64,000 nt of DNA from Paramacrobiotus metropolitanus. Lineage: Eukaryota > Tardigrada > Eutardigrada > Parachela > Macrobiotidae. Shown here piece after piece: positions 50,641 to 63,509 of this stretch (its first letter is position 1; the number at the start of each line of letters is the position of its first letter). Both the position numbers and the translations under genes were made by a program. Location of the stretch: assembly GCF_019649055.1 (NCBI RefSeq), contig NW_026570222.1, positions 806,001-870,000 of the forward strand, given 5' to 3'. A model generated the notes under the pieces. The model was given only the letters and a program-made list of their open reading frames with translations, had not been told where the DNA came from and searched no databases.

Positions 50641-52826
50641 ATGTCGACATTTTCTGACTCCACCGTGCACGATCCAACAGTTCCGTATCATCGCCATGGT
50701 TCGATTAGCTACAATCCGGACTGGAATGCGGATGACGGATACGTTGTGGCCAGTCATGATCGGCTGGATTCCGATGCGTCTACAAGTGTCGTGCGAGTGG
50801 AGGTAAGGAAAACAAGTGATTGTTAACTGGCAGATGCAGATACCTGCAAGCTGTGGATATTGGGTGACAATTTTTCCTGTGCGACTGTGTTCACTGATAT
50901 GGACAATAACAGCAGCCAGCAACAAAATAGTGAGCCAGCTTCCCCTAGTCGGAAGCTGGGTGGGATATTGTCTGTGGAATCTGTTGTGGAGGTGGTGTTG
51001 ATATTTAGCTGGATTTCCTAATTATTTGTCATTGTTTTTTTCAAATTTGGGATTCTCATTGAGCAAATTACTTTCCGAGAAATTTAACATTATTTTTTTA
51101 TAAAATTGTTTGATTCGTAGATTTGCGATTTGGATGAGCGAACGCATACAACAACAGGTGTTTTACGATGGTGTCAACAGGTGAGAATTTTTTGTGTTTA
51201 TATTAATTTTATTTGTATCATAAGTGAGTCTCCTTTAGGCATTTCCGTCTGTTGTAGTTTTCATGTTTGGCATTAATTTTAATTTTTCGTTAACCGAAGT
51301 CAGTTATACTGGGCATTTATTATTAAACATTTTGTTTTTGCGCAGGTTATTTTGAATCCGTATGCAAAACTTTTGGTGGTCGTGGGCTGGCGATCGTGGC
51401 TGAAAGACAGTATTAATTATGGATCATGGCCCATTCGTCTTTTGAACCTTTTTACACCATGGTGATAATCTTCCTGCAACTGTACACCTTTGTCTACCAA
51501 GTGATTGCCTGTGAGGGCAAACTGGTTATCAACCAAGGAACACCCACGACGACGCTCAGTCCCAATGGGTCGGAGGATCGGATGGCCACCATCGAACCGT
51601 CCGTCCAGCGACGCCAGTGTTACCATATTACGACAACCTACATTGTGCCGGCAGTGCTGCATTTTGCAGTTTATATCATGGGTTTTATGCATTTCCGCGT
51701 CCAGGAGAATGAACAACTGTACTCTTTGATGGAAAAGGTTTGAAATGAACATAGACAACGGGTCAATAGTTTTTTACACAATAAAATTTCAGGTTTTTCT
51801 TCGGCAAGCGCCGGTACACCGTGCCTTGACGCAGTCCAGCGCCATAACCGGCGCTCGTTGGTATTTTTATTGTGGACTGGTCTGGAGTCTGTTGGCTGTT
51901 GCCTTGCAAGGACTGTCGGCTGCTGCTTTTGGAATGACGCCGACAATCTGGTTTTTGGATTCCGTTGAAGAGTGGTGGACATCGTTTTTGTTCGCGTTCC
52001 AGTTACTGGGTTTTCTTTTTGTCTACCTCGTGCAAGTGGCCGTTATTGTCAACTATGCCGCACAGTGTGAGCTGCTTATTGCTCTGGTCAATGGAATCTG
52101 TATGCGGTTGCGGGAAAAGTCCACAGATTTGCGTGTTGCGATGCATGTAAGTCGTTTTTTTTGGCAGCAGTGTCTTTGGCATAGTAAGTATATGCATGAC
52201 TTTACCCTTTAGGACATTTTGGGTGTCCGGGAAGGTATTAGTATGCTAAATGGAGTCATGGCGCGAATGACGGCTATTGGCGTTTTAAGCTTTACGGAGT
52301 TGACCATAATGGGATTATGTTTACTGGTCCTTAACGACATCTCCAATACATGGGCCTGGATGTATCGCGCCCTGTATCCCATTGTTTTTGGCACGGCATT
52401 ATTGTTTCCGTTAGTGCAGGTTTGTATTTTTTGATATTATTAGCAGCAGAATTCCTTCCCAATACCGTATATAAGTTTTTTCAATGATTAGGCCGCCCGA
52501 GTTGCTTCCACCGGTGACAAACTGAAGCAGATTTGCTTTGAAATGCGAGTATTTGGATATAAGGATGCGTCTCAGTTGGATCTCGATTCATTTGTACTGT
52601 TCGTCAACCATGCTAGTCTTCGTGTAAGTTAAAGCAGGAGCTGCTTTACATGCGTGACCTGCAGTGAAAACTGTTATTCTTCGTTCATTGAGTTTTTTTT
52701 CAGACGAAACTTTTCAGCATACCTATCAAGTTCGGGATGATAATGGCCTTTACCTGCGGAATTTCGCTGATATTACTGGTGCTCTTTCAAATGGGTATTA
52801 TTGCCGGAGCCAATATTCTGTTTTGA
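50641..52826 (+). CDS. Gustatory-receptor-like seven-span membrane protein, eight exons
   Basis: Exons on the plus strand: 50641-50802, 50920-50991, 51121-51180, 51346-51737, 51793-52146, 52213-52419, 52492-52623 and 52704-52826. All introns are phase 0. One frame break lies in exon 4 (T run 51449-51453). Corrected length is 500 aa. The hydrophilic N terminus of about 120 residues is followed by seven hydrophobic spans: MVIIFLQLYTFVYQVIA, YIVPAVLHFAVYIMGF, LVWSLLAVALQGLSAAAF, FAFQLLGFLFVYLVQVAVIV, LSFTELTIMGLCLLVL, YPIVFGTALLFPLV and FGMIMAFTCGISLILLVLF. A cytosolic N terminus, seven spans, a long loop before span 5 and almost no C-tail fit the insect GR/OR and animal GR-like (GRL) channel family. 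Ligand unknown. The exon 2 acceptor is inferred from phase. Confidence 0.65.
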
Positions 52827-53653
52827 TTGTGATTTTCTTTTAACTGATCTTGTTTTGCACTTTTTTGCTGATGCCGGTCGTTACGGACAAGCCTGTATTT
52901 CAGCTTGTTAATGTTTTTCAACTTACTTGCCATGGTTCGTTGTGCTTTCCAATGGTGTGCTCAAATAATATTTTCCAGTGGTAAATCTCTTGGATTTCTA
53001 TTCTCGTTTTACTGTACTCAAGTTTTTTGACAGTTTTTTTATTGCTATTTGCATGGAAAAATATGTGTGAAGCAAAGAAAAGAATTGGGCAGCAAAAGTT
53101 TCGAAATTGTAGAGGAACTCCAGTTTGCTTTGCACTTCAAAGAGTACTTCTAACCATATGAACCTTTTGATCAGTAGTTTATTTATGTACTACTGGGTAG
53201 TACTTGTATGGCAGTTAATAATTCACATAACTTATTCTAAGTGCAAATTCCAGAGACACAATAAAAATGCAAATGAGAACATCGATTTGAAAGACATTAC
53301 AGAGACGATAAGAAAACACACACAGAAATAAGGATGAATAGTGGACCGGCGCAGAATCCACCGTAACAATAAATACCTGAGAACAGTTTTGGCATGTGTA
53401 ATAAAAAAATTTACTGAGGTCAAGTACGATACCCATAATATTTACTGTCTGTTACTTGTATGCGAAATCAGATCGAGCACCGTTCCGGCGACCGCAGAAC
53501 TCAGGCTACACCGCTTCCGATCGCCTCCGATACGTAAGAACTAGGGGCAATTCCTGGAACCAAATAGAAGTACTCGTAAGCGTAACTTGGTATGACAACT
53601 TATTTTACAAAAAAATTCACATCAAAATCGTACAAATTCAAAATTTCATCCAA
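52827..53653. other. Intergenic between GR-like and PCGF genes (convergent)
   Basis: No supported exon. This is the 3' flank of both genes. A further small PCGF exon could lie here if the GTACGT at the end of exon 5 is used as a donor. Confidence 0.4.
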
Positions 53654-55002
53654 TTAACGTACCCTGAAATTCCAAAATACCAGTTTGATATACTGAAGGG
53701 TGTGATTCCGTCCAAGCATAGAAACATCATTGCACATAATATCCAGCTAACATAAGAAAACTGTTTCCGTCATCTTCGTTACATAACACTTAGTAAGTCA
53801 AAGTAATATAGAGAAAATGTTATTTAAGATTTAAAATACAATAAAACGTACCTCCTGCCATCGGGAGGTATTGTTAAACAGCTGTGCCGCAAGGAACTTT
53901 TTCAAGTGATGGATTTCCGTGAATATCGAACACAGTAGATAACGTCTTTTCAACGGTTTCAAAGCGCTGCTCTTGCACTCCAGCTGTACACTGATTTGTA
54001 CGTCGTTCCGGTGGCAATCAGACGCGGTTATTTTGCGCACAGGCAGCACAGCTGGTTGGGATCCGGAAACGGCGGGGAAAAAAGCAGCGCCGTTCTCACC
54101 CATGCGAGGATTGGGAAGCTCAGGATGCTCAAGATAAAACTGACGCTCGCGTTCCAGTTCATCTACATATTTCACAGCTTAACGATACGGCCAAATTCCC
54201 ACCAACTGCCGCATACATGTCTCGCGGATACGCTTACTCTTTTTGATTTCCGGAAGAAGAGCATCCACTACATCTTGAAAAGTCCGATCATGACTGAAAA
54301 AGAAAAATACGAAAATGTGCATAATGCCACCATTTAATCACTCTATTTTAATACTACGTATTTAACTGTTACCATTAAGCTAATAACCACACTAACCATA
54401 AGGCACATTTATACCGTGTAAGTACTCCGCAACATTACTGTTCCTAACAAGCTAATTATGCGACAAAAGCGCTGCAGATATGTTGAACAAAACTTTCAAA
54501 ACAAAACACAAATTAGAAACCGTAAAAAATCCAAAATTATATCCAGAAGAAATGGTCAGAAATCACTGTGCAAAACAGTAAACTGAAACTACAGCCGCAA
54601 GCAACTATTGGAATATTAGCACTTATAATTCAAACCACAAACTGAAACAATGCGCGCAATCAGTGACTGTAATAATTTAAAGTTAAAATTGATTTTATTG
54701 TGCGTTTACGGTTAAGTACCTAATACCTTATATACTGATAGCGAAGGGCTTCGCTTTGGTGCACAACATTTCCACACATCGGACAACTGTCGGCCTTCTG
54801 CAGATGTTTAACCAAGCAAGATTTGCAAACTGCAAAACCAACATGGAATTTGCTTCAGCGAACTGTATTTTTCTCTCCAGCTAAGGAACTTACACGTATG
54901 GAGACACTCAATTATGGTTGTGGAATTGACCAGAACTCCGTTGCAAAGCTTGCACTGAATCAAATGCAAGAAGTCCTTGGCTGGAATTTTTCGTTCGGAC
55001 AT
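53654..55002 (-). CDS. Polycomb group RING finger protein (PCGF3/5 type), five exons
   Basis: RING partner of RING1A/B in variant PRC1, supporting H2A K119 ubiquitination. Exons on the minus strand: 54894-55002, 54727-54829, 54238-54293, 53852-54162 and 53654-53746, closing at 223 aa (human PCGF3 242). The RING domain comprises CKLCNGVLVNSTTIIECLHT, FCKSCLVKHL and CPMCGNVVH, with C3HC4 ligands complete and one intron after CLHTF. The conserved DRTFQDVVDALLPE follows, then a short linker. The C-terminal RAWUL ubiquitin-like domain has VQISVQLECKSSALKPLKRR, IHHLKKFLAAQLFN, LDIMCNDVSMLGRNHTLQYI and a final hydrophobic strand. The last codons could instead be followed by another exon, since a GTACGT donor overlaps the stop. 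Confidence 0.9.
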
Positions 55003-55556
55003 TTCAAAAACAAAACCCTCAAGAGTAATCGGGAATCGCAGTTCACAGCGTAGAACCTGAATGCACACCGATTACCAGCACCTCATATTAAGACAACCGA
55101 CAATTCCTCATACTCAAAGATAAGTAGAACTAGAAGTGCAAAATAATATTGATAATAGTAATAATATTAATTCCAATAAAAATGCAAAATCACAAAATTT
55201 CACAACTTTAAATAAACTTTTGTAGAGCGAAATTGCGTTGCAGCGATTTCGTTGCTGCTGAAGCCGAAGCTACAAGCAGTAAAAATGAAAATCATGTTAT
55301 AATTCGTGATTAAACTTCATAGCATTTGTTACAGTAATATTTGTACCGTACACACTACTACACAGTACAGTTGTACATTTAAAATATAGATATGAGCACG
55401 CTTTTTAAATACTCAAAAATAAAGGTGAGAACAAATAAAGGCTCCAGTTAGTATCTTTTCATATCGATAAACACATTATTACAGTAACAATATTGTAAAT
55501 TTAATGCTGTAAAAGGAATGCTTTCGCTTTTTCGTTATGAAAACAGTCTAAGCTTA

Positions 55557-56289
55557 CCAGTAAAGTTTATTTCGTCGCATATTCACCAAAATATGAGACT
55601 TATATCATCTTGTAGGATAAAATCTGTAGTATTTTAATAAATTTTTTATTTTCCGGTAAGTATTACCAGTTTTTTGTAATAACCATCTAAACTAAGTATG
55701 GGAGAACGTTCGGTGACGTCAACGCGCACACATCAAAGATACCGCCCATCGCGCATCTGAGATACCGATCTTCATTAATGCTGATCGCGGATATGCTGCA
55801 TCGCCTGGTTATCAGTTGGCAGATCATATCCGCGGATTCAGTGCGAGCTGAAGCGAAGTCAGCTCTACCTTCTGAGCACTGAACGGCATAATTTTTGTTT
55901 CTGGTTTGCAGAACCAGAAAAATTGCTGTTCAAAGAATTCTAGATTTCAAAATCCAGAAAATAATAATAACGTGTCGGCGCCCTATGTAAAACGAAACTA
56001 GAACGAATAAAAATTATTCTTTTATCACTAACGCAGCTGCCGTACAGGCAGGCCAGCGCTCAGGATCGGAGTGAAGATCCGTATCTCAGGTGCACGATGG
56101 GCGGCATCTTTGATGTGCGCGCGTAGACGTCATCGAACGTTCTCCCATACTTACTTTAGATGATTATTACACAAAAACAGTAATACTTACCGGAAAATAA
56201 AAGAATTTTTAAAATACTGCACATTTTATTCTACTAGGTGGTGTAAGTCTCATATTTTGGTGAATATGCGCTGATTTCAACTTTACTGG
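55557..56289. mobile_element. 733-bp MITE with long inverted termini and TTA duplication
   Basis: The left end CCAGTAAAGTTTATT and right end AACTTTACTGG are complementary, and the inverted similarity continues inward for roughly 200 bp per side (for example catattcaccaaaatatgag against ctcatattttggtgaatatg). Both ends are flanked by TTA (55554-55556 and 56290-56292), the 3-bp TWA-type duplication of PIF/Harbinger. No transposase is present, so it is a non-autonomous foldback-like MITE. TA-duplicating superfamilies are an alternative because TA is inside TTA. Confidence 0.85.
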
Positions 56290-56719
56290 TTAGCAGCGAG
56301 CTGCCGCTTCCGGTTCATACTGCTTTGTAGGTACAAGTTCATGGCAGCTTATGGTTAGTGTCCTACTGTCGCGCTGCGCTCGGCGGCCTCGGCCAATAAG
56401 TTATTAACTAAATTTTATAAATTCTTAATTCTGCCATCAAACAGTTGGGTATTAAAGGGAATATTGAGTGTCTGGACCTTAAAAATTTTCCAGCACATCA
56501 AGCCACTACGTACTGTACTGTACAGTTTAATTCCGCATACGGGCATAGTTTGAAAATTTTACGCTTAAATAACTAAAACAAGGAATACGGCGCTCCTGAT
56601 GGAGCGATCATGAAAACTAACTTACTGTAAGCAACCGCCACATATTAAACCGTAAAACCAGAGCAGAACATTTAACAAAAAAATAAGTTTAAACAATTTA
56701 GCGACAACATATATCAAGC

Positions 56720-59700
56720 TTAAGGACTCCTACGACGCGAGCGGTCAGTATCGCGGTCTCGATCTCGTGAAAATCTGCGCCTCTCTGGCGAGCGACGCCT
56801 ATAATCCCGAGATTCCAGTTGAACTCTCTCTTCGTTACGACCTCCATCACGTCGTGACTGCTTTGTATCTGGTGAATCTCTTCTCCGTCTTTTTTCTTTG
56901 AAATGAGGAGATTCAGAATCCTTACGTTCCTGTTTGACCTTAGGCGATTCTTTCTTTCGTCTTTCTTCCCTCGTTTCCGGGGATCGTCGCGGTCGTTTGC
57001 TCCTATCGAAATCCCTTGCAGCGCCTGCCTTCTTTAAAGGCTGCATTTTCCGACGGTTATCCTGTTCTGATTCCGATGAGGTGCTAGAGCTATCTGAGCT
57101 GCCAGATGAAGAATCCGACTCGGAATCCGAACTGGAGTCGCCCTCGCTTTCCGCAGTAACCGGCGCAGCCTGAGGTTTAGGCATGCTGCTCAAATGTTCT
57201 CGAAGAGCATCCCTGCAATAATTAAAAGAGTTATTAATATCAGCCGATTTCAGTAAGAAAAAACAGACATACGTCAAGCCTCCTAATCCAATGGAAGTAA
57301 AAAAATTAATGGCAAAACGGGTGTTTTTTGGATTGTTTCGAGGAAAGAGCCCTTCGAACGCTTCCTGCAATGCACTACAACAAAATTCAATGAATTGTAA
57401 TGCAAACAATAATAAAAATGCTTAGGACGAATGTCAACGAAACCCTTACGGATCGGAAATTCTTTCCATCAGCTCTTTCATTCCCATAAATTCAGCTAAC
57501 TCCTGGAATAAAATTTTGACGAAAATCCTGCTCGACGAAGTAGTGTCTTCTTCTGACAGCTTTATGTGACCGAGCACCTAGTACACATACCAGTTTCAAG
57601 TGTTCATCGTGAGTCGTAGTATCGCAAAACAATTTTGCAATCTTACCAGCCAGGAAATGGCGTCAGACCATAGAAGGTGGGCAAAAAATTTAGCAACATT
57701 TCTCAATTTATTCGTTTCCAAACGGTGAATCGTGTCGTACGAATCGATGAAAATTTTCTGGTATGGCTCAATGTAGGTCTGGTGCAACTGACAGAAGCGG
57801 CCTGCCAGCAGACCGAAAAACTTTTCGTATGTCCGCTGTTGTGCACAACAATCCACAATCATATGGCAAATCTCTGTCTGCAAAAATATTAGCTTTGAAT
57901 GTAAACTAACGCTGCTAACTTTAACAGCAGCAATAGGGACAAGCACGTTAATTACTCAAGCAGACTTAATCAGCACACTTAATAATCAAATGCCTAAATA
58001 CGTAACGAAATCTTACTTCTTGTCCAGGTTTAAGCTCCAATTTCAAAAGTTTGTGAACACATTCTTCGAAATTCAGGCTGGACTGAATGGTCAAGTAGAC
58101 ATTTCGCCGGAGTGCAACAAGATTAGTTTCGGTGCTGTCTACAATTGCCGTGTCATTTTCAGTTGCTGGTTTCTCTCCTTTTTCCTCATCACTCTCTTCA
58201 TCGCTTTCCCCTTCTTCGCCTTCACTTTCAGATTCACCAAGAATCTGCTTGCGAATACTTTTGTACTTATCCTCATTGACTTCATATTCTGGATCAAACT
58301 TGAACACATCTGCAATAAAAAGATTGAGTGTACCCGTTAGGAGATCAGCAAACTAGACTAGTTTATTACTCAGAATATCTTCCGAATCATGTTCGTCTTC
58401 CAGCGTTAATGTGTGGGTAAACTGGTCTTCTTCGTCCACCAAATCCAGACCAGGAGCGACAGCAGGATGGTCTTTAAATCCATCTTTCCGGATCTGGGCT
58501 AACACTTCAAGCATATACCCAACTCGCTTGTCCAAATCACTTTCATACGCCAGCGTTCGAAACTGATCGAATATAGCTGCAAACACAAGCCATTTTCCAC
58601 TAATCGCAGCGAAAGGCACAAGCGGACAACCATGCAGTATTTTTTTTGCTGTCCCGACTTCTCGAAAGACTGAATAACTAGACAGTATAAGTCTTACCAT
58701 TGAGTCCCTTCGGCGTCGACTGCTGAAGCTTATTTCCGCATTCTTTCAAAAAACCAACAGCTAATTCAATAGAATCCAAGGTATGATTTTCCAAAAGAAG
58801 CGTTACGATTTCCAAAGCCACAATTTCATCAGCCTGAAAGAATGTCAAGCATATACTGCTAACAAAAAATAATGAGATAACAAAACCCAAAACTGCTTCA
58901 TTCAACTTCGACCAGACTTGAAAGTGTTTAACTAAATCTGATGGGGTCGACTGCTCTTTTTAATACTGTAATATTACGAAGGAAAAGCAGGAGAAGATAA
59001 AACCTTATTATTCATTTTACAATTTTTTACAGGAAAGTACAAACTACTACTCGAGTAGTACTTACCACTTGTTGGTTGACGAGATGTGCTATGAATCTGC
59101 ACGCAGATAAACAGGCTGTTTTTTGGTTGCGCCGGTATCCTTTCCGAAAATTGTTAATTAATCGTTTAAGGATCAACTCGCCAATCTGGGGAAACTGCAG
59201 AAAAACAAACAAAATTCTATTGATTTCCATAATAAGACTCAATCACCAGTGCACCACTTCAATAGGATGAAATCGAAGCGCTTTTGATAGTTCAAACAAA
59301 ACCACAAAAACATTCACAGTCCTGTTTGGTAGGTCTAATCAAACCACAAACTCCAATCAGTAACTGCATCTACCGTGCATTTTATCCGATTATCGCTCAA
59401 CGTGTTTTTCTCAAAATCTCACCTTCGTATTGATCACAGCAATTAGCGCAGCGTAAACATGCGTGAATGTAGGAGACTGGGTTTGTGCATCGATACAAGA
59501 TTTCACCAACAGACCGCGACCACGAACAATATTTTCCTTAAGGATTTCTTCCGTAACTTTCACTATATTTTCCACGTTGATTTTGTTGATCATGCCGTGC
59601 AGGCTCTTTTTAAGTGCTTCCCACGAGATTCTCTGGTAAGCCACACTATAAACCCACAGATTATCATGGAATGTGATGTTACTAACTTTCCCTGACGGAA

Positions 59701-59862
59701 TCGTAAGTCATAACTTCCGTACCTGCTTTTATCAGTAACCTGAGCTTGCAAAGCGCGCAGGCGAGCGGGTGGAATATAAGCTCCTCCTGTGCGTGTGGTG
59801 AGCGCCATGATCTCATCGTCCGTTTTCGCCTTTTTAGCAATGGGTTCCTCCATAGTTTTCAA
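56720..59862 (-). CDS. CWC22: Spliceosome factor CWC22
   Basis: CWC22 recruits eIF4A3 to the spliceosome and is needed for exon-junction-complex loading. The minus-strand gene has about 11 exons: the start (59862), a 59425-59647 block, 59066-59190, 58697-58834, 58370-58577, 58016-58310, 57650-57880, 57447-57590, 57271-57374 and 56720-57213. The N-terminal MIF4G domain includes [49 protein letters not shown] and [17 protein letters not shown]. The MA3 domain includes [36 protein letters not shown] and [19 protein letters not shown], and [17 protein letters not shown]. The last exon is an acidic-serine then RS/RD-rich tail. A second in-frame ATG three codons after the first could also be the start. 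Confidence 0.95.
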
Positions 59863-60697
59863 TAATGGAATAATACAAGAAATCTGGTAAAGATTGATGT
59901 ATCCGTCACGGTAGTGTCCCTTTACTGTCTTGGGTAAACGATGATTTACAGGAATCCAGTTTGAAAACTGTGTATCAAGAGGGCGATTTCATCAACGAAA
60001 TTTTTTTCTACACAAAATCATAGAACCAGCGTAAACGAAGATCAAGAATAACTTGTGACTAGTTAACTAACAGAACAACCAAAAATTCGGAAAATATAAT
60101 AATTATTATGGAAATTTTAGATTTTCAAAAATTCAAGTTTTCAAAAGGCGACGCTTAAACGGTTTAGTCGAGAATAGTGCGACAGGACTACCGTGAGGCA
60201 AACATCGCCAGAGATACACCCCCAAATCTTTTTTGTTGCCAGCTTATGAATCTTTATTCTTTTATCAAATTATGCTTTTTTACATTTTTTTAAAAGATGT
60301 CCTAAATTCTTGTGGCTATAAACCTTTTTTGGGATGTGTTACGAGAATTTCTGTAAATATACTTTGACTTCTACCGGAAAAGTGCTTTGCAGCTCAGGAC
60401 GACGTCGTGCACTACTTGCCGCGTAGCAGAATCCATCCTTGAAGATTTTAGAGTTTGTAATAATAATTTGTTGTCGATTTTGAATGTTTTATCTTCCAGA
60501 ATTTTGTGCAGTATTAAAACGTGGCTAACCATAAGATTGTTTTGATTGGACATTTTTTTATGTATTGTGCCAATAATTGTTAATTGAAGTTGCTGTGTAT
60601 TGGCGGATTAAAACATATCAAACAACTGCTGCACTGCAAGTTTGCAACCGCGCTTCGTTAGACTATATTTATTGTTCCACATCGTATTTGCTGCAAA
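59863..60697. promoter_or_regulatory. Divergent promoter region of CWC22 and ARP3
   Basis: The two start codons are 835 bp apart and face away from each other, so the interval must carry both upstream regions. No further exon was found, and no specific motif can be named. Confidence 0.5.
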
Positions 60698-63509
60698 ATG
60701 GCCGGAAGAATGCCTGCATGCGTTATCGACTGTGGAACGGGGTGCGTGTGCGACTGTGCATTGAGATAGTCGATAGCGTTTACAACTTCTTGATGAACGT
60801 TTTTCTTAGATATTCCAAGCTGGGGTATGCTGGAAATACCGAGCCACAGTTCATTATTCCATCGGGTAAGAAGCTGTCCGTAGCCTGTTGTGAGGGTTCC
60901 TCCCCCTTTAATTCTGTATGGTCCATTGCTTGTTGTGGTTTCCGACGCGCTCCGATTATTGCCTTTCTCTTTGTGTGCAATTAAAATCAATCCGATTCAC
61001 TGTTGAGCTTAAAAATGTTCGTTCTTAGCGATTGCCATCAAGGAGAGCGCAAAAGTAGGCGATCAGTCGCAGCGACGATTGGGACGCGGAGTGGAAGATC
61101 TGGACTTCTTCATCGGAGATGAAGCGCTGGAGCAGCCTTCGTACGCCGTCAAAGTCAGTGTCTCTGCAGGCTCTTTAATGGTAATATCAAGCGCTCTTTG
61201 AAAAATCGAATATTTTACAGTGGCCCATTCGGCATGGTATCGTTGATGACTGGGATCTTATGGAGCGATTTTACGAGCAATGCATTTTCAAATATCTCCG
61301 ATGTGAACCAGAAGATCACTATATGTTCCTGGTTAGTGCCTTTTAAGATACTTACTTAGTAAGATATCCGTATATGTAAAAAATTGACAGTTGTCGCGAA
61401 AGCGCTCGTTTGATTTGATACATTAATGGAAGGTAGCTCTTGCTTCAGCAATATTTTCGTAGTAGGCTGTTAATAAGTATCACGATACAAGTACAAACAT
61501 GGTACCAATGTAAAACAGATTTTAAAACAAACACTTCCTCTATGCTTGCGACACACTTGCGATTCTTGCAGACGTCGTCGCTAAGACATGTTTGGTTTTG
61601 ATTTACAGTAATTTGGAAATTCGTTGTGGTATTGTTTTATTTACGTGGTATATAATTTTTTTTCCACAGACGGAACCGCCGTTAAACACTCCAGAAAATC
61701 GAGAATTCACTGCTGAAATTATGTTCGAGACGTTTAATGTTCCGGGATTATACATCGCTGTTCAGGCAGTTTTGGCTTTGGCTGCTTCTTGGCTATCGCG
61801 TCCTGTTGGTGAACGCACACTGACTGGAGTTGTTGTGGACAGTGGCGATGGAGTTACTCATGTTATTCCTGTGGTATGTTTTAAAAAAAAAGTATTGTGC
61901 ATTCCTTAGGTAGAGTTCGGAAAGATAATGAATTTCAGAGTTTGAATGAATGAAACAAAATCGTCTGATATGATCCTTCTATACGTACGGATTGTCTTGC
62001 TGGCAGTGTTTGGAATGTGTTTTTTTACATATAATTTTACTTACTGGGTTAAAAAAAGATTGGCAGAAGAAAGTAAGGAAGGCAAATAGGTTTTTTCTAA
62101 GTTGTAATTTAGTAAATTCTGGATCGTGTGCAGGCGGAAGGCTATGTTATCGGCAGCTGCATCAAGCACATTCCGATAGCTGGCCGGGACATAACGTATT
62201 TCATTCAGTCTTTACTTCGAGAGCGGGAAACTAAAATTCCTCCCGAGCAGAGCATGGAAACTGCAAAAGCTATAAAGGTGCGTGACGATGGTATTCTGTT
62301 GAGAATTATGCTGCTTTGGAAATGTGCTGGAAATAATATCGTTTGATTTTCAGGAGCGCTATTCGTACATTTGTCCTGACATTGCTAAGGAGTTTGCGAA
62401 GTATGATCAGGAACCGTCTAAATGGATCAAACAGTACGACGGAGTGAATAGTATCACGAAGCAGCCTTTTTCTGTTGATGTGGGATATGAACGGTTTTTG
62501 GGTCCAGAAATCTTTTTCCATCCAGAGGTAACTTTTCGGCATTCTTGCTGGGACCATGGATTCACTGCCTTATTCGTGTTCTAGTTTGCCAATCCCGATT
62601 TTAACACCCCGATTTCTGAAGTAGTGGACGACGTCATTCAAAATTGTCCGATTGATGTTCGCCGGCCATTATACAAAGTACGGTTTCTGCTTTACGTGGA
62701 CTAAGGGAGATTTTTTTCCGCATAGTTCTTGCTTAAGGTGGTGCTTCCTTTCAGAATATCGTTTTATCGGGCGGTTCAACCATGTTTCGCGATTTCGGTC
62801 GTCGCATGCAGCGGGACATTAAACGCAATGTCGATTTACGGTTGAATTTGAGTGCGCAGCTGAGCGGCGGAAGGATAACGGTAAAATGCTTACAATGCTT
62901 TATCCAGACGATACTGATCGAATTTTTTCGGCTTTCAGCCTAAACCCATTGACGTTCAAGTCATTAGTCACCAGATGCAACGATACGCTGTGTGGTTCGG
63001 TGGTAGTATGCTGGCCTCAACGGTACGTTTAACTAACGACAACATATTATTATCTTCTGGTATATACCGGTAATTGCTTTATGTAATTTTGTCTTTTTTC
63101 CTTTATTCCTGTGATGCAGTGGCATTCGTGTTTTTCTTGAGACATTGTTAATGCTTTTGTGGTGCATTTTCGAATGATTCATTTGCTCACACAACCTAAG
63201 ATTTTTGTAGTCTACGTATGTAATTCATTACGTATTTATTCTTCATACTCCAAGTAATTATTTTATATTAAGTGCAGCCAGATACTAAGCTGTTTTTGCA
63301 AATCTTTATGACCAATCGGACGTAATGTTTTGCGGCTTCTGTTGAATGATTGATATTTATTTAGTACGAGTACAAGGCACTGAAATTGCAGTTCTGAGTG
63401 TTACGTTTTGTAGCCTGAGTTTTATCAAGTCAGCCATACAAAAGCGGATTACGAGGAATATGGCCCGAGCATTTGCCGTCACAACCCAGTGTTTGGAGTG
63501 ATGTCATGA
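60698..63509 (+). CDS. ACTR3: Actin-related protein 3 of the Arp2/3 complex, eleven exons
   Basis: ATP-binding subunit of Arp2/3, which nucleates branched actin. Exons on the plus strand: 60698-60741, 60810-60865, 61029-61153, 61221-61331, 61670-61873, 62134-62277, 62354-62527, 62585-62677, 62755-62880, 62939-63022 and 63414-63509, summing to 418 aa, the same length as human ARP3. The nucleotide-binding phosphate loops are ACVIDCGTG and [57 protein letters not shown] and [12 protein letters not shown] are near-invariant. The end HNPVFGVMS matches the family exactly. One local departure is [12 protein letters not shown], where most ARP3 proteins have RVMKGVDDLDFF. No frame break was found in this gene. 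Confidence 0.97.
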
